Made by a program: the position numbers and the translations under genes
Shown here: piece by piece, positions 35,765-44,278 of the stretch
Layout: every line of letters starts with the position of its first letter
How positions within the stretch are numbered: position 1 is the stretch's first letter
Notes under the pieces: model-generated
What the model was told of the DNA's origin: nothing
The model's input: the letters and a program-made list of their open reading frames with translations, nothing else
Databases searched by the model: none
Assembly (NCBI RefSeq): GCF_900177655.1
Contig: NZ_FXWK01000002.1
Coordinates: 806,001 to 870,000 of the forward strand
Direction of reading: 5' to 3'
DNA: 64,000 nucleotides
Source: Devosia lucknowensis
GTDB lineage: Bacteria; Pseudomonadota; Alphaproteobacteria; Rhizobiales; Devosiaceae

Positions 35765-37891
35765 ATGCGCTCGGATGACGTCGGCAAGGATGGAGAGGTT
35801 GCCGAGGCTCTGCTCCTGGATGCAGCGCTGGAAAGCATTCCCTATGGCTTTTGCGTATGGTCGCCGCAGTTCCGCCTCTTGATGTGGAACAAGCATTACC
35901 GCGACTTTTACGGCTTTTCCGAAGATGCGATCCATCGCGGCATGACGCTCGAGGACGTGGTGCACCTGTCTGCGCGCCTCGGCAACCATCCGGGCCAGAG
36001 CCCGGACCAGTTCTACGAACATTATACCAGCGACCTCCTGGCCAACCGCAACGGCGCGCGGCAGAAGGCTCAGGAAGTGGTGGCCGGCGGGCGCATCATT
36101 GAAACCGCCCACGTTTATTCGGAAAAGCTCGGCTGGGTCGTCACCCACGAGGACATCACCGACGAGATCGCCCGCTCCGAGAGCCAGCAAAAGCGCAAGC
36201 TCGAGCTCGAGCGGCAGAACATCCGGCTCGATGCGGCGGTGAACAACATCTCCATCGGCCTTTGCATGATGGATGCGCGCGGGCGCCTGGTGATCTGCAA
36301 CGAGCCCTATGCCCGCATCTACAATCTGCCGATCCAGCTGCTGCGGCCGGGCAGCCAGCTCGAGGACATCCTGGCGCATCTGTTCGACATGGGCATGTCG
36401 ACCGGCGGCACCAAGGACGACTACATCGCCTGGCGGCGCGAGGTCATTTCCCGCCGCGAATACGGCAAGAACATCCATGAGCTGAACGGTCGCACCATTC
36501 TCATGCAGCATCATCCGATGAAGGATGGCGGCTGGGTATCGACGCATGAGGACATTACCGAGCAGCGCCAGGCCGAGGCGCGAATCCAGCACCTGGCCCG
36601 CCACGACGCCCTGACCGACCTGCCCAACCGCATCGAGTTCCTCGAGCAGATGGCGCGCGTCGAGGCCGGGCTGACGCGCGGCGAGATGGCCGCGGTGCTC
36701 TATATCGACCTCGATCATTTCAAGGCCGTCAATGATACGCTGGGCCATGCCGTTGGCGACGAGGTGATCAAGCAGGCCGCCGTACGGCTCTGGGGCACGA
36801 CGCGCGAGAGCGATCTCCTGGCCCGGCTGGGCGGCGACGAATTCGCCATGCTCTTGCGCCCGATCGACGGCATCGACACGGCGGCGCGCGTCGCCGACCG
36901 CATCGTCAAGGCCATGCGCGCGCCCATGGTAATCGGCGGCCAGCAGATCGAGATCGGCGCCTCGGTCGGCATCGCCGTGGGGCCGGGCGACGGCACCACC
37001 ACCGACCATCTGGTCAAGAATGCCGACCTTGCGCTCTACAAGGCCAAATCCGAAGGGCGTTCGACCTATCATTTCTTCGAGCCCGGCATGGATGCCGAAC
37101 TGCAGCAGCGGCGCTCCATCGAGGCGGGGCTCAGGCTCGCCATCGAGCGCGACGAATTGCGGCTGATGTTCCAGCCGCTGCTGGCGCTGGAGGAAAACCG
37201 CGTCACCTGCGTGGAGGCGCTGCTGCGCTGGGACCACGACGATCGCACCATCTCGCCGGTGGAGTTCATTCCCGTCGCCGAGGAGACCGGTCTCATCGTG
37301 CCGATCGGGGAATGGGTATTGCAGGAAGCCTGCCGCACCGCCGCCAGCTGGCCCGGAGACGTCCGCGTCGCCGTCAATCTTTCGCCGGTGCAGTTCCGCA
37401 ACAAGGATCTCGTCGGCCAGGTCAAGGCGGCGCTGAGCGAAGCCGGGCTTGCACCGACGCGGCTGGAGCTGGAAATCACCGAAAGCCTGATCCTCTCGGA
37501 CAGCGAAAGCACGATCGCGGCACTGCACGAGCTGCGCGGCATGGGCGTGCGCATCTCCATGGACGATTTCGGCACCGGCTATTCGTCGCTGAGCTACCTG
37601 CGCAGCTTCCCCTTCGACAAGATCAAGATCGACCGCTCGTTCATGCGCGACATTGCCACGCGCAGCGACAGCCAGGCCATCATCAAGGCGGTCATTGGCC
37701 TCGGGCAATCGCTGGGCATGACCACGACGGTGGAAGGCATCGAGACCGAAGAACAACTGGCCATGGTGCGCGAACACGGCGTGTCCGAAATCCAGGGCTT
37801 CCTGTTCTCGCCGCCGCTCAAGCCCAAGGCGCTGGCCAACATGCTGCATTCCGAAGCCGTCAAGGGACAGGCCAAGCGCAGGGCGTCCTGA
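35765..37891 (+). CDS. PAS-GGDEF-EAL cyclic-di-GMP protein
   Basis: A 708-residue soluble protein without membrane segments. Two PAS-type domains in the first 280 residues (LESIPYGFCVWSPQFRLLMWN; VNNISIGLCMMDARGRLVICN) precede a GGDEF domain with intact RLGGDEF (about 356-360) and an EAL domain with intact EALLRW (about 484) and DDFGTGYSSLSYLR, KIDRSF. Both synthesis and degradation of c-di-GMP are therefore possible. The ATG follows GGGGAGGGTGG, a strong ribosome site; a GTG 48 bases upstream is rejected. Confidence 0.95.
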   Translation: MRSDDVGKDGEVAEALLLDAALESIPYGFCVWSPQFRLLMWNKHYRDFYGFSEDAIHRGMTLEDVVHLSARLGNHPGQSPDQFYEHYTSDLLANRNGARQKAQEVVAGGRIIETAHVYSEKLGWVVTHEDITDEIARSESQQKRKLELERQNIRLDAAVNNISIGLCMMDARGRLVICNEPYARIYNLPIQLLRPGSQLEDILAHLFDMGMSTGGTKDDYIAWRREVISRREYGKNIHELNGRTILMQHHPMKDGGWVSTHEDITEQRQAEARIQHLARHDALTDLPNRIEFLEQMARVEAGLTRGEMAAVLYIDLDHFKAVNDTLGHAVGDEVIKQAAVRLWGTTRESDLLARLGGDEFAMLLRPIDGIDTAARVADRIVKAMRAPMVIGGQQIEIGASVGIAVGPGDGTTTDHLVKNADLALYKAKSEGRSTYHFFEPGMDAELQQRRSIEAGLRLAIERDELRLMFQPLLALEENRVTCVEALLRWDHDDRTISPVEFIPVAEETGLIVPIGEWVLQEACRTAASWPGDVRVAVNLSPVQFRNKDLVGQVKAALSEAGLAPTRLELEITESLILSDSESTIAALHELRGMGVRISMDDFGTGYSSLSYLRSFPFDKIKIDRSFMRDIATRSDSQAIIKAVIGLGQSLGMTTTVEGIETEEQLAMVREHGVSEIQGFLFSPPLKPKALANMLHSEAVKGQAKRRAS

Positions 37892-37904
37892 CGCCGTATT
37901 GGGC

Positions 37905-37985
37905 CTGCCGCCCTTCGGGCGCCTTCCCCATCGTGGGACAGAGTGGCTCGCGCGGAGCGCGAGAGGTGTGAGGGGGAAGCGCAAC
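37905..37985. repeat. REP-like intergenic element, copy 1
   Basis: Contains CCTTCCCCATCGTGGGAC, GGCTCGCGCGGAGCGCGAG (a hairpin) and GTGAGGGGGAA. The order of blocks, 'CCCCATCG-GGGA, GGCTCG-CGGAGC, GAGGGGG', recurs at 48536-48624. This is a short palindromic element of the kind dispersed between genes in rhizobia. Confidence 0.5.
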
Positions 37986-38015
37986 CCCGTCCTGCAGATT
38001 GAAACCTTGTTAAAA

Positions 38016-38040
38016 CCGGCCTCTTGCTATATGAGGCCGG
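38016..38040. repeat. hairpin upstream of typA
   Basis: CCGGCCTC and GAGGCCGG flank TTGCTATAT. Upstream TTGTTA and the enclosed TATAT resemble promoter elements, though spacing is short. It is 128 bases before the typA start and might be part of its promoter or leader. Confidence 0.35.
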
Positions 38041-38167
38041 GCAACTGCCGGGCCGCTCCCTGTTTTGGCCCTGGTGCACTCATACCGCATGGTCCGTTCT
38101 GACCCTCCCACCCGAGAGCGCTCCCGTGGGATCGGTTTCGTGGATCGTGCCAACAAGGCTGGATTTC

Positions 38168-39982
38168 ATGTCCCTGCGCAATATCGCCATCATCGCCCAC
38201 GTTGACCATGGCAAGACCACGCTGATCGACGTTCTGCTCAAGCAGTCGGGCTCCTTCCGCGAAAATGAACGCGTCGAAGAGCGCGCCATGGACAGCAACG
38301 ATATCGAGCGCGAGCGCGGCATCACTATCCTGGCCAAGGTCACGTCGCTGCTCTGGAAAGACACGCGCATCAATATCGTCGACACGCCCGGCCACGCTGA
38401 CTTCGGCGGCGAAGTGGAGCGCATCCTGTCCATGGTCGATGGCGTGGTGATCCTGGTCGATGCGGCTGAAGGCCCGATGCCGCAGACCAAGTTCGTGCTC
38501 GGCAAGGCGCTGGCCCAGGGCCTGCGTCCGATCGTTGCCATCAATAAGATCGACAAGTCCGACGAACGCCACCTCGAAGTGCTCGAAGAGATTTTTGATC
38601 TCTTTATCGCCCTCGATGCGTCGCCCGAGCAGCTGGACTTCCCAGTTTTGTACGGTTCGGCCAAGCAGGGCTGGATGGCGCTGGAGCCCGAAGGCCCCAA
38701 GGAAACGCTGGCGCCGCTGCTCGACAAGGTCGTCGAACACGTGCCCGAGCCATCAGTGGAGGAAGGCGCCTTCCGCATGCTGGTGACCACCATCGAACGC
38801 AATCCGTTCCTTGGCCGTATCCTCACCGGCCGCATCACCTCGGGCTCCGTCAAGGCAAACGACCCCATCCACACGCTCAATCGTGAAGGCAAGGAAGTCG
38901 AAAAGGGCCGCGTTTCCAAGGTTCTGGCATTCCGCGGCCTCGAACGCACCCCGGTCGATGTCGGCGAAGCCGGCGACATCGTCGCCATTGCCGGTCTCGT
39001 GACCTCCACCGTGGCTGATACGCTTTGCGCCACCTCGGTGACTCAGCCGATCGCCGCCAAGCCGATCGATCCCCCGACCCTGTCGGTCACCTTCCGCATC
39101 AATGACGGCCCGCTGGCCGGCCGCGAGGGCGACAAGGTGCAGTCCCGCGTCATCCGCGAACGCCTGATGCGCGAAGCCGAGGGCAATGTCGCCATCCGCG
39201 TCACCCCCGGCGACGACAACGACTCTTACGACGTGGCCGGTCGCGGCGAACTTCAGCTCGCCGTTCTGATCGAAAATATGCGTCGCGAAGGTTTTGAGCT
39301 CACCATCGGCCGCCCGAAGGTGCTGTTCAAGGAAGAGAACGGCGTCACCCTCGAGCCGGTCGAAGAAGTCATCATCGACGTCGATGACGAGCACACCGGC
39401 ACCGTGGTGCAGAAGCTGACCGAGCGGAAGGGCGAGCTGACCGACATGCGTCCGTCGGGCGTCGGCCGTACCCGCATCCAGCTCCTCGTTCCGACCCGCT
39501 CGCTGATCGGCTATCAGCCGGAACTGCTGTCCGATACCCGCGGCACGGCGATCTTCAACCGCCTGTTCCACTCCTTCGTCCCCTATAAGGGCGAACTGCC
39601 GGGCCGTCGCACCGGCGTCCTGATCTCCAACGGCACCGGCCAGTCGGTGGCATATGCCCTCTGGAACCTCGAAGAGCGTGGCCCGATGATGATCGATGCC
39701 GGCGTCGACGTCTACGAAGGCATGATCATCGGCGAGCATTCCCGCGAGAACGACCTCGAGGTCAACCCGCTCAAGGGCAAGCAGCTCACCAATATCCGCA
39801 CCACGTCCAAGGACGAAGCGGTGCGTCTAACCACCCCGAAAAAGCTGACCCTCGAACAGTCGCTCGGCTATATCGCCGAAGACGAGTATGTCGAAGTGAC
39901 GCCCAAGTCGATCCGCCTGCGCAAGATCTGGCTCGACCCGAACGATCGCAAGCGCATGAGCCGCGCCGCCAAGTCGGCCTGA
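38168..39982 (+). CDS. typA: translational GTPase TypA/BipA
   Basis: A ribosome-binding GTPase important under stress and for 50S assembly at low temperature. The 604 residues have the G1 loop AHVDHGKTT (11-18 region), ERERGITI (G2), DTPGHADFGGEVER (G3) and NKIDKSDER (G4), then EF-G-like domains and the TypA-specific C-terminal domain (NGTGQSVAYALWNLEERG, KQLTNIRTTSKDEA). The ATG of MSLRNIAIIAHVDHGKT matches homologues; the open frame before it is non-coding. Confidence 0.98.
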   Translation: MSLRNIAIIAHVDHGKTTLIDVLLKQSGSFRENERVEERAMDSNDIERERGITILAKVTSLLWKDTRINIVDTPGHADFGGEVERILSMVDGVVILVDAAEGPMPQTKFVLGKALAQGLRPIVAINKIDKSDERHLEVLEEIFDLFIALDASPEQLDFPVLYGSAKQGWMALEPEGPKETLAPLLDKVVEHVPEPSVEEGAFRMLVTTIERNPFLGRILTGRITSGSVKANDPIHTLNREGKEVEKGRVSKVLAFRGLERTPVDVGEAGDIVAIAGLVTSTVADTLCATSVTQPIAAKPIDPPTLSVTFRINDGPLAGREGDKVQSRVIRERLMREAEGNVAIRVTPGDDNDSYDVAGRGELQLAVLIENMRREGFELTIGRPKVLFKEENGVTLEPVEEVIIDVDDEHTGTVVQKLTERKGELTDMRPSGVGRTRIQLLVPTRSLIGYQPELLSDTRGTAIFNRLFHSFVPYKGELPGRRTGVLISNGTGQSVAYALWNLEERGPMMIDAGVDVYEGMIIGEHSRENDLEVNPLKGKQLTNIRTTSKDEAVRLTTPKKLTLEQSLGYIAEDEYVEVTPKSIRLRKIWLDPNDRKRMSRAAKSA

Positions 39983-40055
39983 GGGCTGCCATCTGTCGCA
40001 TGCGCGCCATGCGATCAGGGACTTGGCCCCGTCGCCGACATCGCTAGACTGTCGC

Positions 40056-40082
40056 ACATTGCCCGGCTCGTCCGGGCAATGT
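40056..40082. repeat. hairpin between typA and dedA
   Basis: Perfect 11-bp arms ACATTGCCCGG and CCGGGCAATGT around CTCGT. It sits between typA and the DedA gene. No U-tract follows on the plus strand, so it may be a rho-assisted or weak terminator. Confidence 0.5.
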
Positions 40083-40112
40083 CATATCGACCAACTGAAG
40101 GAATAGACGCGC

Positions 40113-40733
40113 ATGACTGATTGGATCATCCAGACCATAACCGAGCTGGGCTATGTCGGGATTTTCCTTGTCATGCTGGCGGAATCGCTGTTTCCGCCGA
40201 TACCGTCCGAGTTGATCATTCCCTTTGCCGGCTTTGCCGCCGCCAATGGCGATCTCAATCTCTTCGGCGTTCTCGCCACCGCCACGGTCGGCGCGGTCGT
40301 CGGCATGCTGCCCTGGTATTTTGCGGGACGGTTCTTCGGCCTCTCCCGCGTGCGCTGGCTGGCGGACCGGTTCGGGCGCTTCATGGCGATGAATTCGGAC
40401 GAAATCGACATTGCCGTCAGCTGGTTCAAGCGCTACGGGCCGATCATCGTCCTGTTCGGCCGTCTGGTGCCGCTGATCCGAACGCTGATCTCGATCCCCG
40501 CCGGGCTCTCGCGCATGCCGCTCAGCCTCTTTCTCGTGGCGTCGACGCTGGGTGCGCTGATCTGGAATACCTTCCTCACCATGGCCGGCTTCATTCTCCA
40601 CGAGCACTACCACGTCATCGAAGTTGTGCTCGATCCGCTCAGCTACGTGGTCCTGGCCCTGGTCGTGCTGATCTACCTCTTCCGCGTCGTCACCTGGAAG
40701 CCGAGCCGCGTCAGCAACGAGCCGGCCGAATAG
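40113..40733 (+). CDS. DedA-family membrane protein
   Basis: A 206-residue inner-membrane protein of the SNARE-associated/DedA family, linked to phospholipid flipping and envelope homeostasis. Family marks: GYVGIFLVMLAESLFPPIPSEL (with conserved Glu and Pro), GRFFGLSRVRWLADRFGRF and RYGPIIVLFGRLVPLIRTLISIPAGLSRM (conserved Arg residues). About five hydrophobic segments. Confidence 0.93.
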   Translation: MTDWIIQTITELGYVGIFLVMLAESLFPPIPSELIIPFAGFAAANGDLNLFGVLATATVGAVVGMLPWYFAGRFFGLSRVRWLADRFGRFMAMNSDEIDIAVSWFKRYGPIIVLFGRLVPLIRTLISIPAGLSRMPLSLFLVASTLGALIWNTFLTMAGFILHEHYHVIEVVLDPLSYVVLALVVLIYLFRVVTWKPSRVSNEPAE

Positions 40734-41030
40734 GCCGTCGCATTCTGCGAGAATTTCGCATTTTGCGGCAACGCGCCTTGCGCAAAATGCGAATGTTCAG
40801 AGAGACTTAATCTCTGGGCCCGGTTTTGCGGGGGCCCGGAACTGGCACGGTTCGTGCAATTGAGCAGTGGTCCGGATCTAAGTGTGTGCGTACCGGTCAG
40901 TCAGTCATTCGGGGCTTCGCATCGCGTATCTGATGCGGAGCCCCAGTGCTTTGGTGGTCCTTCGCACCTGGACTTGCCGCAAGCGGCGGCAACCACTAGA
41001 TAATTCGCACCCTTTGTTCCGGAGACGCCC
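40734..41030. other. hairpin-rich intergenic region
   Basis: No gene found. Contains a 13-bp inverted repeat TTCGCATTTTGCG / CGCAAAATGCGAA (40755-40767, 40781-40793), the block GGGCCCGGTTTTGCGGGGGCC near 40815-40836, and a 13-bp near-perfect hairpin GGGGCTTCGCATC / GATGCGGAGCCCC at 40911-40945. This many stems suggest structured RNA or termination signals between dedA and yggT. Confidence 0.5.
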
Positions 41031-41333
41031 ATGCGCGCCGTGCTCGATATCATCCTGATCCTGCTCCAGCTCTACTGGTGGGTGCTGCTCATCATGATCA
41101 TCATGAGCTGGCTGATCTCGTTCAACGTGATCAACACCCGCAATCAGTTCGTCGCCATGGTCTGGCAGGTCATCAACCAGCTTACCGAGCCGGTCCTGAG
41201 ACCCATCCGCCGCTTCATGCCCAATTTCTCCGGCCTCGATCTCAGCCCGCTCGTGGCCTTCCTCCTGATCTTCTTCATCCAGTCGATCATCGGCTACTAT
41301 ATCTATCCCGCCGTCATCCGCGCCGGCATCTGA
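41031..41333 (+). CDS. YggT-family membrane protein
   Basis: A 100-residue inner-membrane protein with two hydrophobic hairpins. LYWWVLLIMIIMSWLISFN, then TEPVLRPIRRFMPNFSGLDLSPLVAFLLIFFIQ is the YggT (CCB3/YggT) signature, implicated in membrane or osmotic homeostasis. The GNAT gene starts 6 bases later, so they are co-transcribed. Confidence 0.93.
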   Translation: MRAVLDIILILLQLYWWVLLIMIIMSWLISFNVINTRNQFVAMVWQVINQLTEPVLRPIRRFMPNFSGLDLSPLVAFLLIFFIQSIIGYYIYPAVIRAGI

Positions 41334-41339
41334 TCCACC

Positions 41340-41780
41340 ATGGCGCTGCCGGCGGGCTTTGAGGTTTCGACCGATCCTGCCCGGATCGACGTGGACTACG
41401 TTCATCACTACCTGAGCACGATCAGCTACTGGGCCGGCGGCATCCCGCGCGATGTCGTCGCCCGCTCGATCGAGAACAGCATGGCCTTCGGCCTTTATGC
41501 CGATACAGGCCGCCAGGTCGGGTTTGCCCGCGTCATCACGGACAAGGCGACTTTTGCCTGGCTGGCCGACGTGTTCGTCGATCCCGCCATGCAGGGCAGG
41601 GGTCTTGGCAAGGGACTGATGGCTGCCATCCTGGGCCATGCCGACCTGCAGGGCCTGAGGCGTTTCATGCTGACCACGCTCGACGCCCACACGCTCTATG
41701 CCCAATACGGCTTTGCCGCTCCGCCCCATCCCGAGCGATTGATGGCGATCGTGCGCAGCAATCTCTACCGTCCGGGCTGA
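41340..41780 (+). CDS. GNAT N-acetyltransferase
   Basis: A 146-residue acetyltransferase. YWAGGIPRDVVARSIENSMAFGLY, GFARVITDKATFAWLADVFVDPAMQGRGLGKGLMAAIL (acetyl-CoA loop QGRGLGKG) and LTTLDAHTLYAQYGF mark the family. Substrate unknown. It follows yggT closely. Confidence 0.92.
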   Translation: MALPAGFEVSTDPARIDVDYVHHYLSTISYWAGGIPRDVVARSIENSMAFGLYADTGRQVGFARVITDKATFAWLADVFVDPAMQGRGLGKGLMAAILGHADLQGLRRFMLTTLDAHTLYAQYGFAAPPHPERLMAIVRSNLYRPG

Positions 41781-41939
41781 CGCGCTGCGACAAATCATCG
41801 CAATATCCATTGCTTAACCATGCAATCCCGCTAAGCTCCTTCCTCGGAGGGGGCCCGATGGAGGGCGGGAATCGGACCGGGCAAAAGATCCGGACGGAGC
41901 CGGCGCGGGTCCTCGGAGGATTATTTCGAGGGACTTCTT

Positions 41940-44054
41940 ATGGATCTGGCACTTTGGCTGATCGTGTTGTGCGGTGGCCTCTCTATCGTCTATGGCGTGA
42001 TAACGACCCAAGGCCTGCTCAAGGCCGATGCAGGGTCGGCGCGCATGCAGGAAATCTCGGCCGCCGTGCGGGAGGGCGCATCGGCCTATCTCAAGCGGCA
42101 GTACACGACCATCGCCATTGTCGGCGTCGTTATCCTGATCGCCGCATTCTTCCTTCTGGGCATCTACGCCGCCATCGGCTTCCTGATCGGCGCGGTGCTC
42201 TCTGGGGCAGCCGGTTTCATCGGCATGAACGTGTCGGTGCGCGCCAATGTGCGTGTCGCCCAGGCCGCCGTCGGTTCGCTGGCCAAGGGGCTCGATCTCG
42301 CCTTCAAGTCCGGCGCGGTCACCGGCATGCTGGTGGCGGGCCTTGGGCTGCTGGGCGTCACGCTTTACTTCATCATCCTCACCAGCATCGGTTTCGAGCC
42401 GACCAGCCGCACCGTCATCGATGCCCTGGTGGCGCTGAGCTTCGGCGCCTCTCTGATTTCGATCTTCGCGCGTCTGGGCGGCGGCATCTTCACCAAGGGT
42501 GCGGACGTGGGCGGCGACATGGTGGGCAAGGTCGAGGCCGGCATTCCGGAGGATGATCCGCGCAATCCCGCGACCATTGCCGACAATGTGGGTGATAATG
42601 TCGGCGACTGCGCCGGCATGGCCGCCGACCTTTTCGAAACCTATGTGGTGACCATCGTCGCCACCATGGTGCTGGCGGCGATCATCCTGCCCGAGCAGTT
42701 CAAGCTCATCGGCATGGTGCTGCCGCTGGCCATCGGCGGCGCCTGCGTCGTCACCTCGATCATCGGCACATATTTCGTCAAGCTCGGCTCTGACAACAAC
42801 ATCATGGGCGCGCTCTACAAGGGCGTCATCGCCTCGGGCGTGCTGTCCCTGATCGCGCTGCTGCCGGTACTGTGGCTGATGTTCGGCGACATGAATGTCG
42901 CCATAGAGACCGAGGCCAAGACCTTCACGCCCTGGTCGCTGTTCTGGTGCGGCGTGGTCGGCCTCGTCATCACCGGCCTCATCATCGTCATCACCGAATA
43001 CTATACCGGCACCAATCGCCGTCCGGTGAACTCCATTGCCGAAGCCTCGGTCACCGGCCACGGCACCAATGTCATCCAGGGTCTTGCCGTGTCCCTGGAA
43101 TCGACGGCGCTGCCGGCCATCACCATCATCGCTGGCATCATCGTCACCTATTCGCTGGCGGGTCTGTTCGGCATTGCCTTCGCCGTCGCCACCATGCTGG
43201 CGCTGGCCGGCATCATCGTGGCGCTCGACGCGTTCGGCCCGGTCACGGACAATGCCGGCGGCATCGCGGAAATGGCCGGTCTCGACAAGGAAGTGCGCCA
43301 CAATACCGACGCTCTCGACGCCGTCGGCAACACCACCAAGGCCGTCACCAAGGGCTATGCCATCGGTTCGGCCGGGCTCGGCGCGCTGGTGCTCTTTGCC
43401 GCCTATACCGAGGATCTCAAGCACTACTTCACGGATCTGACCGTAAGCTTCGATCTGGCCAATCCCTACGTCGTGGTCGGCCTGCTGTTCGGTGGCCTGC
43501 TGCCCTTCCTCTTCGGCGGCATGTCGATGACCGCCGTCGGCCGTGCGGCACAGGCGGTGGTGGTGGAAGTGCGCCGCCAGTTCAAGGAAAAGCCGGGCAT
43601 CATGGCCGGCACCGACAAGCCCGACTATGGCCGGGCCGTCGACATGCTGACCAAGGCGGCGATCAAGGAAATGATCGTTCCCTCGCTGCTGCCGGTGCTC
43701 AGCCCCGTCGTCGTCTACTTCGCCATCCTCTGGATCGCGGGCCAGGCCAATGCCTTCTCGGCGCTCGGCGCCATGCTCATGGGCGTCATCGTCACGGGTC
43801 TCTTCGTCGCCATCTCGATGACGGCGGGGGGCGGCGCTTGGGACAATGCCAAGAAAAGCTTCGAGGATGGGTTCACCGACTCGCACGGCGTCACCCACAT
43901 GAAGGGGTCCGACGCGCACAAGGCCTCGGTGACCGGCGACACCGTTGGCGACCCCTACAAGGACACGGCGGGCCCTGCCGTCAATCCGATGATCAAGATC
44001 ACCAATATCGTGGCCCTGCTGCTCCTGGCGGTGCTGGCGAATATGGGGATGTAG
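41940..44054 (+). CDS. hppA: K+-independent H+-translocating pyrophosphatase
   Basis: An integral membrane pump using pyrophosphate to move protons. The 704 residues have about 15-16 hydrophobic segments. Substrate motifs are [38 protein letters not shown] and [14 protein letters not shown]. At the K+-specificity position the sequence is GNTTKA with Lys at about 467; this Lys is characteristic of the K+-independent H+-pumping subclass. The soluble enzyme (ppa) is in the same window. A terminator follows. Confidence 0.98.
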   Translation: MDLALWLIVLCGGLSIVYGVITTQGLLKADAGSARMQEISAAVREGASAYLKRQYTTIAIVGVVILIAAFFLLGIYAAIGFLIGAVLSGAAGFIGMNVSVRANVRVAQAAVGSLAKGLDLAFKSGAVTGMLVAGLGLLGVTLYFIILTSIGFEPTSRTVIDALVALSFGASLISIFARLGGGIFTKGADVGGDMVGKVEAGIPEDDPRNPATIADNVGDNVGDCAGMAADLFETYVVTIVATMVLAAIILPEQFKLIGMVLPLAIGGACVVTSIIGTYFVKLGSDNNIMGALYKGVIASGVLSLIALLPVLWLMFGDMNVAIETEAKTFTPWSLFWCGVVGLVITGLIIVITEYYTGTNRRPVNSIAEASVTGHGTNVIQGLAVSLESTALPAITIIAGIIVTYSLAGLFGIAFAVATMLALAGIIVALDAFGPVTDNAGGIAEMAGLDKEVRHNTDALDAVGNTTKAVTKGYAIGSAGLGALVLFAAYTEDLKHYFTDLTVSFDLANPYVVVGLLFGGLLPFLFGGMSMTAVGRAAQAVVVEVRRQFKEKPGIMAGTDKPDYGRAVDMLTKAAIKEMIVPSLLPVLSPVVVYFAILWIAGQANAFSALGAMLMGVIVTGLFVAISMTAGGGAWDNAKKSFEDGFTDSHGVTHMKGSDAHKASVTGDTVGDPYKDTAGPAVNPMIKITNIVALLLLAVLANMGM

Positions 44055-44095
44055 CGGGCGCTGGCACCGCTTTCATCCTCAGATCACCAACGAAC

Positions 44096-44122
44096 GGGCC
44101 CGGTCATCCCGGGCCTGTTTCT
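44096..44122 (+). terminator. hppA terminator
   Basis: GGCCCGG / CCGGGCC closing TCATC, followed by TGTTTCTG. It is about 40 bases after the hppA stop. Confidence 0.75.
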
Positions 44123-44205
44123 GTTCAATGCCAGCTATTTAGCGCCCAAGGCTTGAGTGCAGCCCGAAATCCCCAGCCCCTTCAATTGCGTACTCCTACC
44201 AAAGG

Positions 44206-44247
44206 TATAATGGTCAACTGTTGACAGTTGATAGTTGATAGTTGTCT
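44206..44247 (+). promoter_or_regulatory. promoter with heptad-repeat operator
   Basis: A perfect TATAAT (44206-44211) is followed at once by the palindrome GTCAACTGTTGAC (44213-44225) and four tandem heptads GTTGACA, GTTGATA, GTTGATA, GTTGTCT (44220-44247). The only downstream gene is the propeller protein at 44279. An operator for a repressor or activator is inferred. Confidence 0.55.
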
Positions 44248-44278
44248 AGTCATGCGGTTCCGGTAGGAGGGAATATCC

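Noticed and set aside
35696..37984. 762-codon open frame on the minus strand opposite the PAS-GGDEF-EAL gene
   Set aside because: Shadow of a well-supported gene; no recognisable protein features.
41814..43919. 701-codon open frame on the minus strand opposite hppA, rich in His, Asp and Gly
   Set aside because: Its composition is that of a reverse complement of membrane-protein codons; no domain or signal is seen and hppA is certain.
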